Origin: Pseudomonas brassicacearum
GTDB lineage: Bacteria > Pseudomonadota > Gammaproteobacteria > Pseudomonadales > Pseudomonadaceae
DNA: 64,000 nucleotides
Reading direction: 5' to 3'
Assembly: GCF_009601685.2 (NCBI RefSeq)
Contig: NZ_CP045701.2
Coordinates: forward strand, 3,286,001-3,350,000
The notes below the pieces were generated by a model. That model ran no database searches. It had not been told where the DNA came from and saw nothing but the letters and a program-made list of their open reading frames with translations. The stretch's first letter is position 1. Each line of letters begins with the position of its first letter. Made by a program: the position numbers and the translations under genes. Shown in pieces: positions 8,609 to 17,720 of the stretch.

Positions 8609-10066
8609 TTAGGCCACGATATCCGAGACCGCTGCCTGGCCAACGGTGCTGACCAGGAAGTCGGCTACGCCGTGCCCGGAGAAGTCCACCAACAACAGGC
8701 TGTTGCCACCCGATGTCGACAACACCGCATCGCCCGCCGCACCGCTGAAGGCGCTTACGAAGTGCAGGCCTGCGCCCTTGGTGATACCGGTCAGGTCGAT
8801 CTTGTCCAGGCCGCTGACGAAATCGAGGATCTGGTCCGTCGCCCCCGGCCGTGAATCGGAACTGGCGGCGAACACGAACGTGTCCGACCCCGAGCCACCC
8901 CAGAGTTTGTCTGCACCGCCGCCGCCCCAAAGGATATCGTTGCCCGCGCCGCCCTTGAGCTCGTTGGCCACGGTGTTGCCGATCAGCAGATCGCTGCCCG
9001 AGCCGCCGATGGCGTTTTCGATGACGGCACCTTGGGCGATGGACACGTTGCCGACCATGCCGCCCACGTCGGAAAACGAGGCGTCATTGAGGTTGATTTT
9101 CTGGTTCTGGGTGAAGCCGGAGAAATCCAGGGTGTCACGTCCGCCCGCGTCCCATACCGAAAACACCACCTTGTCCGAGGACGAATACGCACTGAGAAAA
9201 TCGCGACCGGTGTTGGAGTTGAAACCGTAGGTCGAATCGCCAGTACGGGTCGTGGTGTTGGCACCATAGAGTTTCTGGATGGCCGCGATGTCATCCATCA
9301 GTGGGCCGGAGGCATAGGCTTCGACGCCGCCCTTGCTGAAGTTCTGGTCGGTATTGCTTTCGCTCCAGTAGCTCATGATGCTGTAGCCACGGGTGTCCTG
9401 GCCATACGTGGCGTCATCGTAGGTCGGGCTGCCTTCGCCCGCGTTGTAGTCACCCGGGTGGGCCAGGCCGAGGGTATGACCGATTTCGTGGGTCAGGGTC
9501 TGGCGACCGTAGTTGTTCAGGCCCGGGTTCTTGTTCTGGGTGTAGCTGTTGTTGATCAGGTACCAGGAGGTCCCGTCATAGCCGGCGCCGGTCCCCGGCA
9601 GATAAGCGAATGCCGCCGCGCCGTCCTGCCCGCTGCTGTAGTTGCCGAAGGTCATGTGACCGTCGCCGCCGCTGGCTCTTTCAGTGAAGGTAACGTTGGC
9701 GACGTCCGCCCAGGATTGCATGGCCAGGGCCGCTTGGCCTTTCTGCTGTGCACTGAACTGGCTGAAGCCGCTGATCCCATGTTTGTACAGGGTGCTGGAA
9801 GAGGCGGACGTCAGGAAGGTGTAGGTCAGCTCGATCTTGCCGCTGCCATCCCGGTCCTGGTAAGCCGCACCGTCGCGCAACAACTGCGTGGCCGCCTCGT
9901 CGACGGAGTACGACGGTTTACCGTTGACGGTCAGGTTACCGCCCCGGTCGTATTGGTGGTTGAAACTATTGATCTGGTTGAACGCATTACTGGGAGCCGC
10001 CAATGATTGCGGCGCCCAAAGGAGTTGTTCGGCAGAATCAATAGCGCTGCTTTTGACTTTCGACAT
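8609..10066 (-). CDS. aprA: AprA/AprX, serralysin-type secreted zinc metalloprotease
   Basis: Extracellular alkaline metalloprotease of the M10B serralysin family, exported by AprDEF. 485 residues. The zinc motif [12 protein letters not shown] is at about residues 193-204 and the Met-turn SIMSYW at about 229-234. Calcium-binding RTX nonapeptides lie at about 350-390 ([32 protein letters not shown]). The C-terminal secretion region ends in hydrophobic residues ([11 protein letters not shown]). There is no Sec signal peptide, as expected for type I substrates. The ATG at 10066 has AAGGAAG 7 bp upstream; a GTG two codons earlier is less likely. The leader contains a perfect match to the RsmA/RsmE consensus over the ribosome site, which fits known Gac/Rsm control of this protease in fluorescent pseudomonads. 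First gene of the apr locus. Confidence 0.97.
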   Translation of the reverse strand: MSKVKSSAIDSAEQLLWAPQSLAAPSNAFNQINSFNHQYDRGGNLTVNGKPSYSVDEAATQLLRDGAAYQDRDGSGKIELTYTFLTSASSSTLYKHGISGFSQFSAQQKGQAALAMQSWADVANVTFTERASGGDGHMTFGNYSSGQDGAAAFAYLPGTGAGYDGTSWYLINNSYTQNKNPGLNNYGRQTLTHEIGHTLGLAHPGDYNAGEGSPTYDDATYGQDTRGYSIMSYWSESNTDQNFSKGGVEAYASGPLMDDIAAIQKLYGANTTTRTGDSTYGFNSNTGRDFLSAYSSSDKVVFSVWDAGGRDTLDFSGFTQNQKINLNDASFSDVGGMVGNVSIAQGAVIENAIGGSGSDLLIGNTVANELKGGAGNDILWGGGGADKLWGGSGSDTFVFAASSDSRPGATDQILDFVSGLDKIDLTGITKGAGLHFVSAFSGAAGDAVLSTSGGNSLLLVDFSGHGVADFLVSTVGQAAVSDIVA

Positions 10067-10072
10067 AAACAC

Positions 10073-10082
10073 ACTTCCTTGT
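10073..10082 (-). promoter_or_regulatory. RsmA/RsmE-type binding site overlapping the aprA Shine-Dalgarno
   Basis: On the minus strand the leader reads ACAAGGAAGT just before the aprA start. It matches every position of the published RsmE/CsrA consensus (A/U)CANGGANG(U/A), and its GGA is the ribosome-binding core. Post-transcriptional repression of aprA by Rsm proteins is known in related species; the site here is inferred from sequence. Confidence 0.65.
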
Positions 10083-10398
10083 TTGCAAATGGAACAGTTC
10101 TAGTCAGACAGGCAATCTCTGGCGAGATCGTCCTATCACTCGCCCAATGAGGACGTAAGAAACCTGACACAATTGGAAATCAAACGTCTAGCAATTTTTT
10201 CGCATAATTTCGTGGTCAGCCCTTTAACGCCCATAAACAATAGGTTTCTGCCTCTTTAATGCGCCCATTCAACTGCCCGAGTTACAGATTGTCGGACAAA
10301 ATTCTATTTAAATATTAAATATCGATAACTAGCAATTTGCGGATGGCGTCGCACTTTCGCCAACTAAGTGCCAGCGAAGTGCTATTAATTAATAACGA
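10083..10398. other. AT-rich intergenic region upstream of aprA
   Basis: About 316 bp without a gene, clearly more AT-rich than the neighbouring genes (an ATTTAAATATTAAATAT stretch near 10305-10321). It should hold the aprA promoter. The decamer CTAGCAATTT occurs twice as a direct repeat (10188-10197 and 10329-10338), and an imperfect hairpin (gcactttcgc / gcgaagtgc, about 10351-10382) lies just beyond the LysR stop codon. I could not assign a convincing -35/-10 pair. Confidence 0.5.
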
Positions 10399-11304
10399 CT
10401 AAACCTCTACCGATTTACGGGCGCACACTTCCCGCAGACAGCCTCGAAGCCAGCGATGCACAGGGTCGGCGTCCATCCGCGGATGCCACAGCATGGCGAT
10501 CGTGAACCCAGGCACCGCAAACGGCAGCGCAAAGCTGTGCAGGCCAACCCGCAGGCTCTCGGTGTAGCGTTCCGGAACGCTGGCAATCAGGTCACTGGCG
10601 CGGGCCAGCCCCAGCGCCGAGGAAAAGCCTGGCACGGTGGTGACGATTTCCCGGGACAAGTTCAACGTCGCCAGGGCCTGGTCGATGAGGCCATGATCCA
10701 GGCCGCGCATCGAGACACCGACATGCCCACCAGCGGCATAACCGGTGGCGCTCACCCCTGCCTGGCTCAGCGGGTGACCCGCGCGCACCACGCCAATCAA
10801 GCGGTCGTTGAACAACGCCTGGGTTCGCAGTTCCGGGCTGGTGTCCTTGTCCACGACGGCGGTCTCCAAGTCCGCGGAACCTTCGCGCAGCGCCGTGCTG
10901 TCCCGGTCGGTCTTTTCCACGAAACGCAGCCGCACGCCGGGCGCTTGCTCGTGGATGCGGGTGATCAGATCTATGGCAAAGTTTTCCACGAACCCCTCAC
11001 GGGTGCGCAACGTGAACGTTCGGCTCAGGCGCCCAAGATCCGGGGTCATCACTGGCCGCAGCACCGCCTGGGCCTGCTGCACCAGGTGGCTGACCTGTTC
11101 GCGCAACTCCAGCGCGCGGGGCGTCGGCACCAGCCCTCGCCCGGCCCGAACCAACAGCGGGTCACCGGTAGTCTCACGCAACCGCGCCAGCGCCCGGCTC
11201 ATGGCCGACGGGCTGAGCCGCAGCCGCCGGGCGGCCCGGGCCACGCTGCCTTCCGAGAGCAGCACATCAAGGGTGACGAGCAGATTGAGGTCAGGCGAGG
11301 ACAT
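10399..11304 (-). CDS. LysR-family transcriptional regulator
   Basis: DNA-binding regulator of 301 residues. The winged helix-turn-helix at residues 1-65 (DLNLLVTLDVLLSEGSVARAA and onward, with RLSPSAMSRALARLRE as the recognition region) is followed by a LysR substrate-binding domain from about 95. The start at 11304 gives the standard LysR N-terminus; the frame is open 50 codons further upstream but that would run into the opposite gene. It is divergent from an MFS exporter with a 133-bp shared promoter region, the usual arrangement for a LysR regulator controlling its neighbour. The effector is unknown. The ribosome site is weak (GAGATACCACC before the ATG). Confidence 0.88.
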   Translation of the reverse strand: MSSPDLNLLVTLDVLLSEGSVARAARRLRLSPSAMSRALARLRETTGDPLLVRAGRGLVPTPRALELREQVSHLVQQAQAVLRPVMTPDLGRLSRTFTLRTREGFVENFAIDLITRIHEQAPGVRLRFVEKTDRDSTALREGSADLETAVVDKDTSPELRTQALFNDRLIGVVRAGHPLSQAGVSATGYAAGGHVGVSMRGLDHGLIDQALATLNLSREIVTTVPGFSSALGLARASDLIASVPERYTESLRVGLHSFALPFAVPGFTIAMLWHPRMDADPVHRWLRGCLREVCARKSVEV

Positions 11305-11437
11305 GGTGGTATCTCGAATTGAATAGATAGCGTTTGCTGCAGCTATAACGTGCAAATGCTGCGCCTTCCGCCATGTTATGCCCAGGCGTAACGTTCTGAC
11401 AGCTCCGTTTTCGAGCGCCACGGATACAGGTGACACG

Positions 11438-12901
11438 ATGAACCCTATCAACACGCAACCAAACCGGCCGGCAACCGCGACCGCACACCGGCTCTTTTCA
11501 CCCCGCTGGGCCCTGGCCAGCCTTGCGCTCTCGACGCTGCTGGCCGCCCTTGGTGCCAGTGTGGCCGCAGTGGCACTGCCGACGCTGGCCCAGGCGCTCG
11601 GCGCCTCTTTCCAGCAGGTCCAGTGGGTGGTGCTGGCCTATCTGCTGGCAATCACCACGCTGATTGTCAGCGTCGGTCGCTTGGGGGATTTGATGGGCCG
11701 GCGCAAGCTGCTGTTGGCCGGTATCGCCCTGTTCACCTTGGCATCGGCGGTATGCGGCCTGGCGCCCTCGCTTTGGCTGCTGGTCGCAGGTCGGGCGCTG
11801 CAAGGCCTGGGGGCCGCCATCATGATGACGCTGACGTTGGCCCTGGTCGGCGAAACAGTCGCTCAGGAAAAAGCCGGCAGCGCCATGGGCCTGCTGGCAA
11901 CGCTGTCGGCGGTGGGCACAGCCCTTGGGCCGTCCGTTGGTGGCATGTTGATCAGCGGGTTCGGTTGGCCAGCCTTGTTCCTGATCAACATACCCCTTGG
12001 CCTGCTGACGCTAGGGCTGGCGTGGTACTCGATCCCGGCGGGTGAAGTACCGCCGAAGCCCGCAAAAACCCGCTTCGATGTAACCGGTACATTGCTGTTG
12101 GCAATGACGCTCGCCGCCTATGCCTTGGCCATGACCTCCGGGCGCGGGAGCTTTGGCGGACTGAATATTGCACTGCTGCTGATCGCGCTCGTGGGCGGCG
12201 GACTGTTCATTCGGTCCCAGTCCCGGGCCGTATCGCCGCTGATTCCCTTGACAGTGTTTCGCGACAAATCATTGGTCTCAGGCCTGGCGACGAGCGCGCT
12301 GGTCGCGACGGTCATGATGGCGACGCTGCTGGTCGGGCCTTTTTACTTGTCCATCACCCTCGGACTGCCAGCGGCCTTCGTGGGGCTGGTGCTGGCCGCG
12401 GGGCCGTCCGTCGCGGCGCTGACCGGGGTGCCTGCCGGACGCCTGACGGATCGCTTCGGCGTGCAGCCCATGCGGCTCGCCGGCCTGGCGACCATGGCCC
12501 TCGGCTGCCTGATGCTGTCGCTGGTTCCCCCTGCCCTTGGCATCGTCGGCTACCTTACGGCCATCGTGGTGACGACCCTGGGCTACGCGTTCTTCCAGAC
12601 AGCCAACAACACGGCAGTCATGGCCAATGTGGCTGCCCAGAGGCGAGGCGTCATCGCCGGTCTGCTCAACCTGTCACGCAACTTGGGTTTCTTCACCGGA
12701 GCTTCCGTGCTCGGCGCAGTGTTTGCGGCCGCAGCGGCGACGAATGACATCACCCGCGCAAGCCCCGAGGACGTGACGAACGGTCTGCACACAACCTTCG
12801 CCGTTGCCCTGGCAATGATGATCCTGGCCCAGTTCATCGCTTGGAAATGCCGTGTGCCAGAGCCTTTGTCCATACCCCAGGGCAATCCCAACCAAGCGTA
12901 A
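11438..12901 (+). CDS. MFS transporter, DHA2 (EmrB/QacA-like) drug efflux type
   Basis: Inner-membrane proton-driven exporter of 487 residues. Many hydrophobic helices are visible (WALASLALSTLLAALGASVA; LALVGETVAQ region; GLATSALVATVMMATLLVGP). The loop between helices 2 and 3 reads GRLGDLMGRRKLLL, the MFS signature, and motif C is recognisable in LSAVGTALGPSVGGMLIS. Length and motifs fit the DHA2 drug:H+ antiporter group. The start at 11438 follows AGGTGACACG; the open frame begins 20 codons earlier without a ribosome site. It probably forms a regulator/exporter pair with the divergent LysR gene. The substrate cannot be inferred. Confidence 0.88.
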   Translation: MNPINTQPNRPATATAHRLFSPRWALASLALSTLLAALGASVAAVALPTLAQALGASFQQVQWVVLAYLLAITTLIVSVGRLGDLMGRRKLLLAGIALFTLASAVCGLAPSLWLLVAGRALQGLGAAIMMTLTLALVGETVAQEKAGSAMGLLATLSAVGTALGPSVGGMLISGFGWPALFLINIPLGLLTLGLAWYSIPAGEVPPKPAKTRFDVTGTLLLAMTLAAYALAMTSGRGSFGGLNIALLLIALVGGGLFIRSQSRAVSPLIPLTVFRDKSLVSGLATSALVATVMMATLLVGPFYLSITLGLPAAFVGLVLAAGPSVAALTGVPAGRLTDRFGVQPMRLAGLATMALGCLMLSLVPPALGIVGYLTAIVVTTLGYAFFQTANNTAVMANVAAQRRGVIAGLLNLSRNLGFFTGASVLGAVFAAAAATNDITRASPEDVTNGLHTTFAVALAMMILAQFIAWKCRVPEPLSIPQGNPNQA

Positions 12902-13094
12902 TGGCATTTTGAAGATTGCCGCTTAAGTCGTGATCCAGATCAAAAAAAGTGAACCAATCGCAAAACGGACTGAAAAAATCCACATGAGCTTCATTTTCAG
13001 GTGCTATTTTTAGTTCTCACTGGTAGAGCCATGATGGCTCTTCCTTCCTGACATGAGCAAAAGGAAGCGCTCGATTGAAGAAGGCGGGCAACAC

Positions 13095-13373
13095 ATGAAT
13101 AAAGGATCTTTCAGCAAGGTTACGTTCCCCAACGCTTGCCAGTTGATGCGCTGGCACTTCCATCCCATGGGATTCGAAGCGAGCATGGATGCGCCTGGCA
13201 GTATGGTTGCCCGGCTGTTTGACCGTGCCAGCGGCGAGACCATGATCGCCATTGCGGGTATCCCCTGCGCGACTGTGATGAATGCCCCGGATGTTGAACG
13301 AATAATCGAGGCGGTGGAGGCCGAACTGGAAGCCTTCGTGCCACCAGTGGGATTGCGGCGGTTTGCCTCTTAA
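13095..13373 (+). CDS. DUF1652 domain protein
   Basis: Small cytoplasmic protein of 92 residues from a family found almost only in Pseudomonas. It shows the family hallmark NACQLMRWHFHPMGFEASMD followed by GETMIAIAGIPC. The function is unknown. The ATG at 13095 is favoured by an AAGG about 9 bp upstream; the frame is open to 13053 with an alternative ATG. It is followed directly by a strong rho-independent terminator, so it is a monocistronic unit. Confidence 0.85.
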   Translation: MNKGSFSKVTFPNACQLMRWHFHPMGFEASMDAPGSMVARLFDRASGETMIAIAGIPCATVMNAPDVERIIEAVEAELEAFVPPVGLRRFAS

Positions 13374-13414
13374 GTCCACTTCATGTGGCAATCCGCTCAC
13401 CCACGCTCCAAAAG

Positions 13415-13454
13415 CGGCACCTCCCTTTTTCCAAGGGGAGGTGCCGTTTTTTTT
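13415..13454 (+). terminator. Rho-independent terminator after the DUF1652 gene
   Basis: An 11-bp perfect stem (cggcacctccc at 13415-13425 with gggaggtgccg at 13436-13446) is followed by eight T residues. Confidence 0.92.
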
Positions 13455-13483
13455 GAGAGGGCTCGGTTTTTTTGCGTTGGTGT

Positions 13484-13612
13484 GTATATCCATTTCTGCG
13501 GTAACGGCGGCTGGCGGTTTCGCTCCTACAGCGGCTCACTTTTGCGCTTCTCAAAAGTGAGCCGCCGTCAGGGCGGAACCCTAAGCCGCCGTTACCGCAG
13601 AAATGGATATAC
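13484..13612. repeat. Nested palindromic element
   Basis: Two 29-bp perfect inverted arms (13484-13512 and 13584-13612, beginning gtatatccatttctgcggt) enclose a second perfect 14-bp hairpin (gcggctcacttttg at 13531-13544 with caaaagtgagccgc at 13552-13565). The whole would fold as a stem with an internal hairpin. It lies between two convergent genes and contains no gene. Confidence 0.85.
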
Positions 13613-13633
13613 CCCCCAAAAACGCACCTAAAA

Positions 13634-13675
13634 AACCAAAAAAAACGGCGCTTTTCATTTCTGAAAAACGCCGTT
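13634..13675 (-). terminator. Terminator of the BI-1/YccA family gene
   Basis: On the minus strand the stem aacggcg (13669-13675) pairs with cgccgtt (13644-13650) and is followed by a run of T residues (complement of the A-rich 13634-13643). Confidence 0.75.
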
Positions 13676-13731
13676 GTTTCTATGTGAACAGCATCACGCC
13701 GAAGCGGGCTTCTCACTCATCGCCAATGCAA

Positions 13732-14400
13732 TCAGTCGTCGCGACCCATCAGGCCAAACAGCTGCAGCAGGCTGACGAACAGGTTGTAGATCGATACATA
13801 CAGGCTGATGGTAGCCATGATGTAGTTACGCTCGCCGCCATGGATGATGGCGCTGGTCTGGTACAGGATGCAGACCGACGAGAACAGCACGAAGCCGGCG
13901 CTGATCGCCAGTTGCAGGCCGCTGATCTGGAAGAAGAAGCTGGCCAGCACTGCCCCCAGCAGGACAAAGAAGCCTGCGGTGATGAAACCACCCAGGAAGC
14001 TCATGTCCTTGCGGGAAATCAGCACGTAGGCCGACAGGCCACCGAACACCAATGCGGTCATTGCGAAGGCCGAGCTGACCACTTCAGCGCCACCCTGCAT
14101 TTGCAGGTAGCGATTGAGGATCGGGCCGAGCAAAAAGCCCATGAAGCCGGTCAGGGCGAAAGCCGACACCAGGCCCCAGGCCGAATCACGGAGTTTGTTG
14201 GTGAGGAAGAAAAGGCCGTAGAAACCGATCAGCACGACGAAGATGTTCGGGTAACCCACCCGCATCTGTTGTGCGACGTAGGCCATCACACCGCTGAAAG
14301 CGAGTGTGAGTGCCAGCAAGCCATAAGTGTTGCGCAGGACGCGGCTAACCTCTAGCTGCTCAGCCTGCACGTTGTTCACTGCGTAATCCTGTTCGCGCAT
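13732..14400 (-). CDS. Bax inhibitor-1/YccA-family inner-membrane protein
   Basis: Integral membrane protein of 222 residues with about seven hydrophobic helices (TYGLLALTLAFSGVMAYVA; FVVLIGFYGLFFLTNKL; ISAGFVLFSSVCILYQTSAI). The last segment contains the conserved acid-containing region typical of the TMBIM/BsYetJ pH- and calcium-responsive family (ATISLYVSIYNLFVSLLQLF). In E. coli, YccA binds and modulates the FtsH protease; the role here is inferred from the family. The start at 14400 follows GGAGGAGTGTCGCC. Monocistronic, with its own terminator. Confidence 0.92.
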   Translation of the reverse strand: MREQDYAVNNVQAEQLEVSRVLRNTYGLLALTLAFSGVMAYVAQQMRVGYPNIFVVLIGFYGLFFLTNKLRDSAWGLVSAFALTGFMGFLLGPILNRYLQMQGGAEVVSSAFAMTALVFGGLSAYVLISRKDMSFLGGFITAGFFVLLGAVLASFFFQISGLQLAISAGFVLFSSVCILYQTSAIIHGGERNYIMATISLYVSIYNLFVSLLQLFGLMGRDD

Positions 14401-14524
14401 GGCGACACTCCTCCGGTTTTGAAACATTCAGTGGCAAGGATCATAACAGACGCTCTGTAACAAGCTACGTAGAGAGTTTGACAGTGTGTTTCATTCGGGT
14501 ATTATGGCGCCCGCAACGCAATAC

Positions 14525-14612
14525 GGAGGTGTGGCCGAGTGGTTTAAGGCAACGGTCTTGAAAACCGTCGACTGTAACAGGTCCATGAGTTCGAATCCCA
14601 TCGCCTCCGCCA
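14525..14612 (+). tRNA. tRNA-Ser (TGA anticodon)
   Basis: An 88-nt gene with the 7-bp acceptor stem GGAGGTG / CGCCTCC, a long variable arm, anticodon TGA at 14559-14561 in the loop CTTGAAA, the T-loop TTCGAAT and an encoded CCA end. It is followed by a hairpin terminator. Confidence 0.97.
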
Positions 14613-14624
14613 TCTTCTAACGTT

Positions 14625-14650
14625 AAAGCCCTGATTATTCAGGGCTTTTT
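14625..14650 (+). terminator. Terminator after tRNA-Ser
   Basis: Perfect 10-bp stem aaagccctga / tcagggcttt with a 4-nt loop (ttat), running into T residues. Confidence 0.85.
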
Positions 14651-14699
14651 CGTGTCTGGCATTCGCAATACCGATGCAGCTTCAACACTGGACGCAGCT

Positions 14700-15590
14700 A
14701 TGGCAAACCCCATCCAGCCACTCAAGGAAAGAAAAGTGACCCGTAAAACCATCGGCTCCATCGTTGCTGCAATCGTGGGCATTCTCCTGTTGTGCGTCTT
14801 CTTTGGCAGCTGGTACACGGTCGACGAAACCGAGCGTGGCGTACTGCTGCGCAACGGGGCGCTGGTCGGGGTGATTGAACCGGGCCTGTCCTTCAAGATG
14901 CCATTTATCGAGTCGGTACGCCTGATCAGTGTCCAGAGCCAAGTCACGGCTTATGAAGACCTCCAGGCCTACAGCAAGGACCAACAGTCCGCCCAGCTCA
15001 AGGTGTCCGTGTCCTGGCATATTGCGCCTTCCGATGTAGCGAAGGTCTATACCCAGTTCAAGGATCTTGAAGGCATCCGCGACCGGATGATCAGCCGCCA
15101 GGTGCCGACACAAGTGGAAAACGTATTCGGCAAGTTCAACGCCGTGGCTGCCGTGCAGAACCGCGTCCAACTGGTCAACGATATTTCCACAGCGATCAAG
15201 GCCAGCATTACCGGGCCGGTGATCATCGACAGCGTCCAGGTCGAAAACATCGACTTCAGCGACGCCTATGAAAAAGCCATCGAAGCGCGCATGGCTGCGG
15301 AAGTCCAGGTCAAGACCCGCGAGCAGCAACTCGCCACCGAACAGGTGCAAGCACAGATTCGTGTGACTCAGGCCCAGGCGGAGGCCGATTCGCAAGTGGC
15401 GCAGGCCAAGGCAGACGCACTGGCTACCGAGTTGCGCGGCAAAGCCGAAGCCGAAGCCATCAAGGCACGGGCCCAGGCCCTGGCCAGCAACCAGAATCTG
15501 GTGGAACTGACCAAGGCCGAGCGCTGGAACGGCGTCTTGCCAACCACCGTGCTGCCAAACGGCGCCCTGCCCTTCATCGACATCAAGTAA
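14700..15590 (+). CDS. SPFH/prohibitin-family membrane protein
   Basis: A 296-residue protein anchored by one N-terminal helix (IGSIVAAIVGILLLCVFFGSW), then an SPFH/Band 7 domain (ETERGVLLRNGALVGVIEPG) and a C-terminal Ala/Glu-rich coiled coil (about residues 195-265). It matches bacterial prohibitin-like proteins of the HflK/HflC superfamily, which build membrane scaffolds and can modulate FtsH. The start at 14700 (MANPIQ) is preferred to the GTG at 14652, which would sit against the upstream terminator. Monocistronic as far as can be seen. Confidence 0.88.
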   Translation: MANPIQPLKERKVTRKTIGSIVAAIVGILLLCVFFGSWYTVDETERGVLLRNGALVGVIEPGLSFKMPFIESVRLISVQSQVTAYEDLQAYSKDQQSAQLKVSVSWHIAPSDVAKVYTQFKDLEGIRDRMISRQVPTQVENVFGKFNAVAAVQNRVQLVNDISTAIKASITGPVIIDSVQVENIDFSDAYEKAIEARMAAEVQVKTREQQLATEQVQAQIRVTQAQAEADSQVAQAKADALATELRGKAEAEAIKARAQALASNQNLVELTKAERWNGVLPTTVLPNGALPFIDIK

Positions 15591-15856
15591 TGCCACCGGC
15601 GCGGCCTGCCCGGCCGCGCCTGCTCCACTTCGGCGCATTTTCGCAGCAAAGTGCCCCGCTCGTTAGCGCTACACTCAGCCATGAACCCGACGTTCATCGT
15701 TAGCAGGGAGCCCAACGTGTACCCAGGCAAAAACAGACCGGCACGACAAACCGTACGACAATTTCCTTTTTCCCCCTTCGGCTCACGCCTTGAGCCCCTC
15801 CCTCCCCTCGAAAATTCACCGACTCCTTCGACAAGCCCCCTGAACAGGAGAGTAGA

Positions 15857-17653
15857 GTGACCACCATTATTAAAAAATATAAATGGCCCGCCCTGCTGGC
15901 CGTCGCGTTTGTCGTTTTTTCTGCCCTGATATTCTTTTTAATCAAGTCATACACGTACGACTCATCGACCTATTTCGAATCTCGTGACTTCATCCGACAA
16001 CTCAAGCAGGCCGACGCGAACTGGAACGGCAAGATCCTCAGGAAGAAGATCGGCGTCAACAACAACCTGTCACTGGCCCCGCCGGCAGAGGCGGACAGTC
16101 GCTGGCAGCAGCTGGAACGACTCAATAACTCCGGCCCCTTGGCGGCGCTTTGGGCATCCAGGCGCAAGGGTTATGTGGACGCCGTCAAGAACAAGACCTT
16201 TTTGGTAGAGCAATTCGAACAGCACAACGCCAATCTACGCACGTCCCTGGATGCGCTGCCGCTGGTTGAAGACGAAATTCAAACGCAGCTCAAGGAGATG
16301 AGCATAGAAAGCCCCATGGAGCGCCTGACCGCAGCGTCCAATGTGCTTGAATTGACCCTGACGACACTGGAGTTCGCGCTTTATGTCACCTCTGAAAAAG
16401 CCCGGGAAGTGCAAGGCAAATTAACCGAGCTGGAACCCTACATCGATCAGTTGCCCCCGACCTATCAGACGCCCTTCACTACCTTGACCCAGCACGTCAA
16501 GACCATCGTCCAGGAACAACCTGTCGTCAATGACCTGCTCGATCGCATCAGCGTCATTCCGGTTGCCCAGGAACTGGATAGCATCAATGAGCTGTTGAAC
16601 GAGACACAGCGCAGGACAGCCGCAACGGACCGCCAATATCATATCTACCTGGTCGTACTTGCTGGCCTGATGGCAATTCTGATGATCTACCTGGCGGTGC
16701 GGCTGGTTCGCAGTTACGCCGTCATCAATCAGATCAACCAGCAACTGCAAACGTCCAATGAACGACTCGAGGAACGCGTGCAGGAGCGTACCCGAGAGCT
16801 GAAGGAGGCCGAACGCGAATTGGTGGATGCGGCCCGCATGGCAGGCATGGCCGAGATTGCCACGAACGTGCTGCACAATGTCGGGAATGTGCTCAACAGC
16901 GTGAATATTTCAGCCGAGGTCGTGACCCGCAAGTTGAGGAACAGCAAGACCGTTGGGCTCACCAAAGCGGTCAAAATGATGAATGAGCATGCCGAGGATC
17001 TTGGCCAGTTCATCACCCTTGATGAAAAAGGCCGGTTGCTACCGCGTTATTTCAACGAACTGGTCGACTCCATCGCCGCGGAACAGGCAGTGCTTATCGA
17101 TGAGCTGGCACAGTTGACCAAGAGCATCGATCACATCAAGGAAATCGTCACCACTCAACAAACCTATGCAGGAGCCGCCAGGCTGATCGAACCGCTCAAT
17201 GTCAGCGATCTGTTCGAAGATGCGCTACGCATGAACTCGGGCGCGCTCAGTCGACATCATGTCACCGTCATCAAGGACTATCAGGACGTTCCTGCGATCA
17301 TGGGGGACAAGCACCGGTTGCTGCTGATCCTGATCAACCTGATCAGCAACGCCAAATTCGCGATGTCGCACATCAGCGAGCACCCGCGGGAAATCACCCT
17401 GGGGATCCGCATCCTCGACGAAACAACGCTCTGCCTCAGCGTCAAGGACCGAGGCGAAGGCATTTCTGCGCAGAACCTGGCGCGCATCTTCAACCACGGT
17501 TTCACGACCCGCAAGGACGGCCATGGGTTTGGCCTGCACAGCTGCGCTCTGGCAGCGGTTGAAATGAATGGCCGTCTTTATGTTCATAGCGACGGACCGG
17601 GGCAAGGCGCTCTGTTTACCCTGGAAGTCCCGCTGGAATTGGCACGCGTCTGA
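15857..17653 (+). CDS. Orphan sensor histidine kinase with periplasmic DAHL domain
   Basis: Membrane sensor kinase of 598 residues. Transmembrane helix 1 is at about 9-29 (KWPALLAVAFVVFSALIFFL), an all-alpha periplasmic ligand-binding domain of the DAHL type at about 32-260, and helix 2 at about 262-285 (HIYLVVLAGLMAILMIYLAV). A coiled coil spans 290-325. The phospho-acceptor His is about residue 340 in EIATNVLHNVGNVLNSVN, and a HATPase_c domain follows (N box LILINLISNAKFAM, G boxes DRGEGI and GHGFGLHS). It lacks a HAMP domain and a receiver domain, and no response regulator gene is adjacent, so it is an orphan kinase. The GTG start at 15857 follows AGGAGAG. Ligand and partner are unknown. 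Confidence 0.88.
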   Translation: MTTIIKKYKWPALLAVAFVVFSALIFFLIKSYTYDSSTYFESRDFIRQLKQADANWNGKILRKKIGVNNNLSLAPPAEADSRWQQLERLNNSGPLAALWASRRKGYVDAVKNKTFLVEQFEQHNANLRTSLDALPLVEDEIQTQLKEMSIESPMERLTAASNVLELTLTTLEFALYVTSEKAREVQGKLTELEPYIDQLPPTYQTPFTTLTQHVKTIVQEQPVVNDLLDRISVIPVAQELDSINELLNETQRRTAATDRQYHIYLVVLAGLMAILMIYLAVRLVRSYAVINQINQQLQTSNERLEERVQERTRELKEAERELVDAARMAGMAEIATNVLHNVGNVLNSVNISAEVVTRKLRNSKTVGLTKAVKMMNEHAEDLGQFITLDEKGRLLPRYFNELVDSIAAEQAVLIDELAQLTKSIDHIKEIVTTQQTYAGAARLIEPLNVSDLFEDALRMNSGALSRHHVTVIKDYQDVPAIMGDKHRLLLILINLISNAKFAMSHISEHPREITLGIRILDETTLCLSVKDRGEGISAQNLARIFNHGFTTRKDGHGFGLHSCALAAVEMNGRLYVHSDGPGQGALFTLEVPLELARV

Positions 17654-17720
17654 TCACCGTGATGGGCCCAGGCTGACCCCATCGCTCCCACAGGTTTTTT
17701 TTGGTGAACACTCGAAACGC

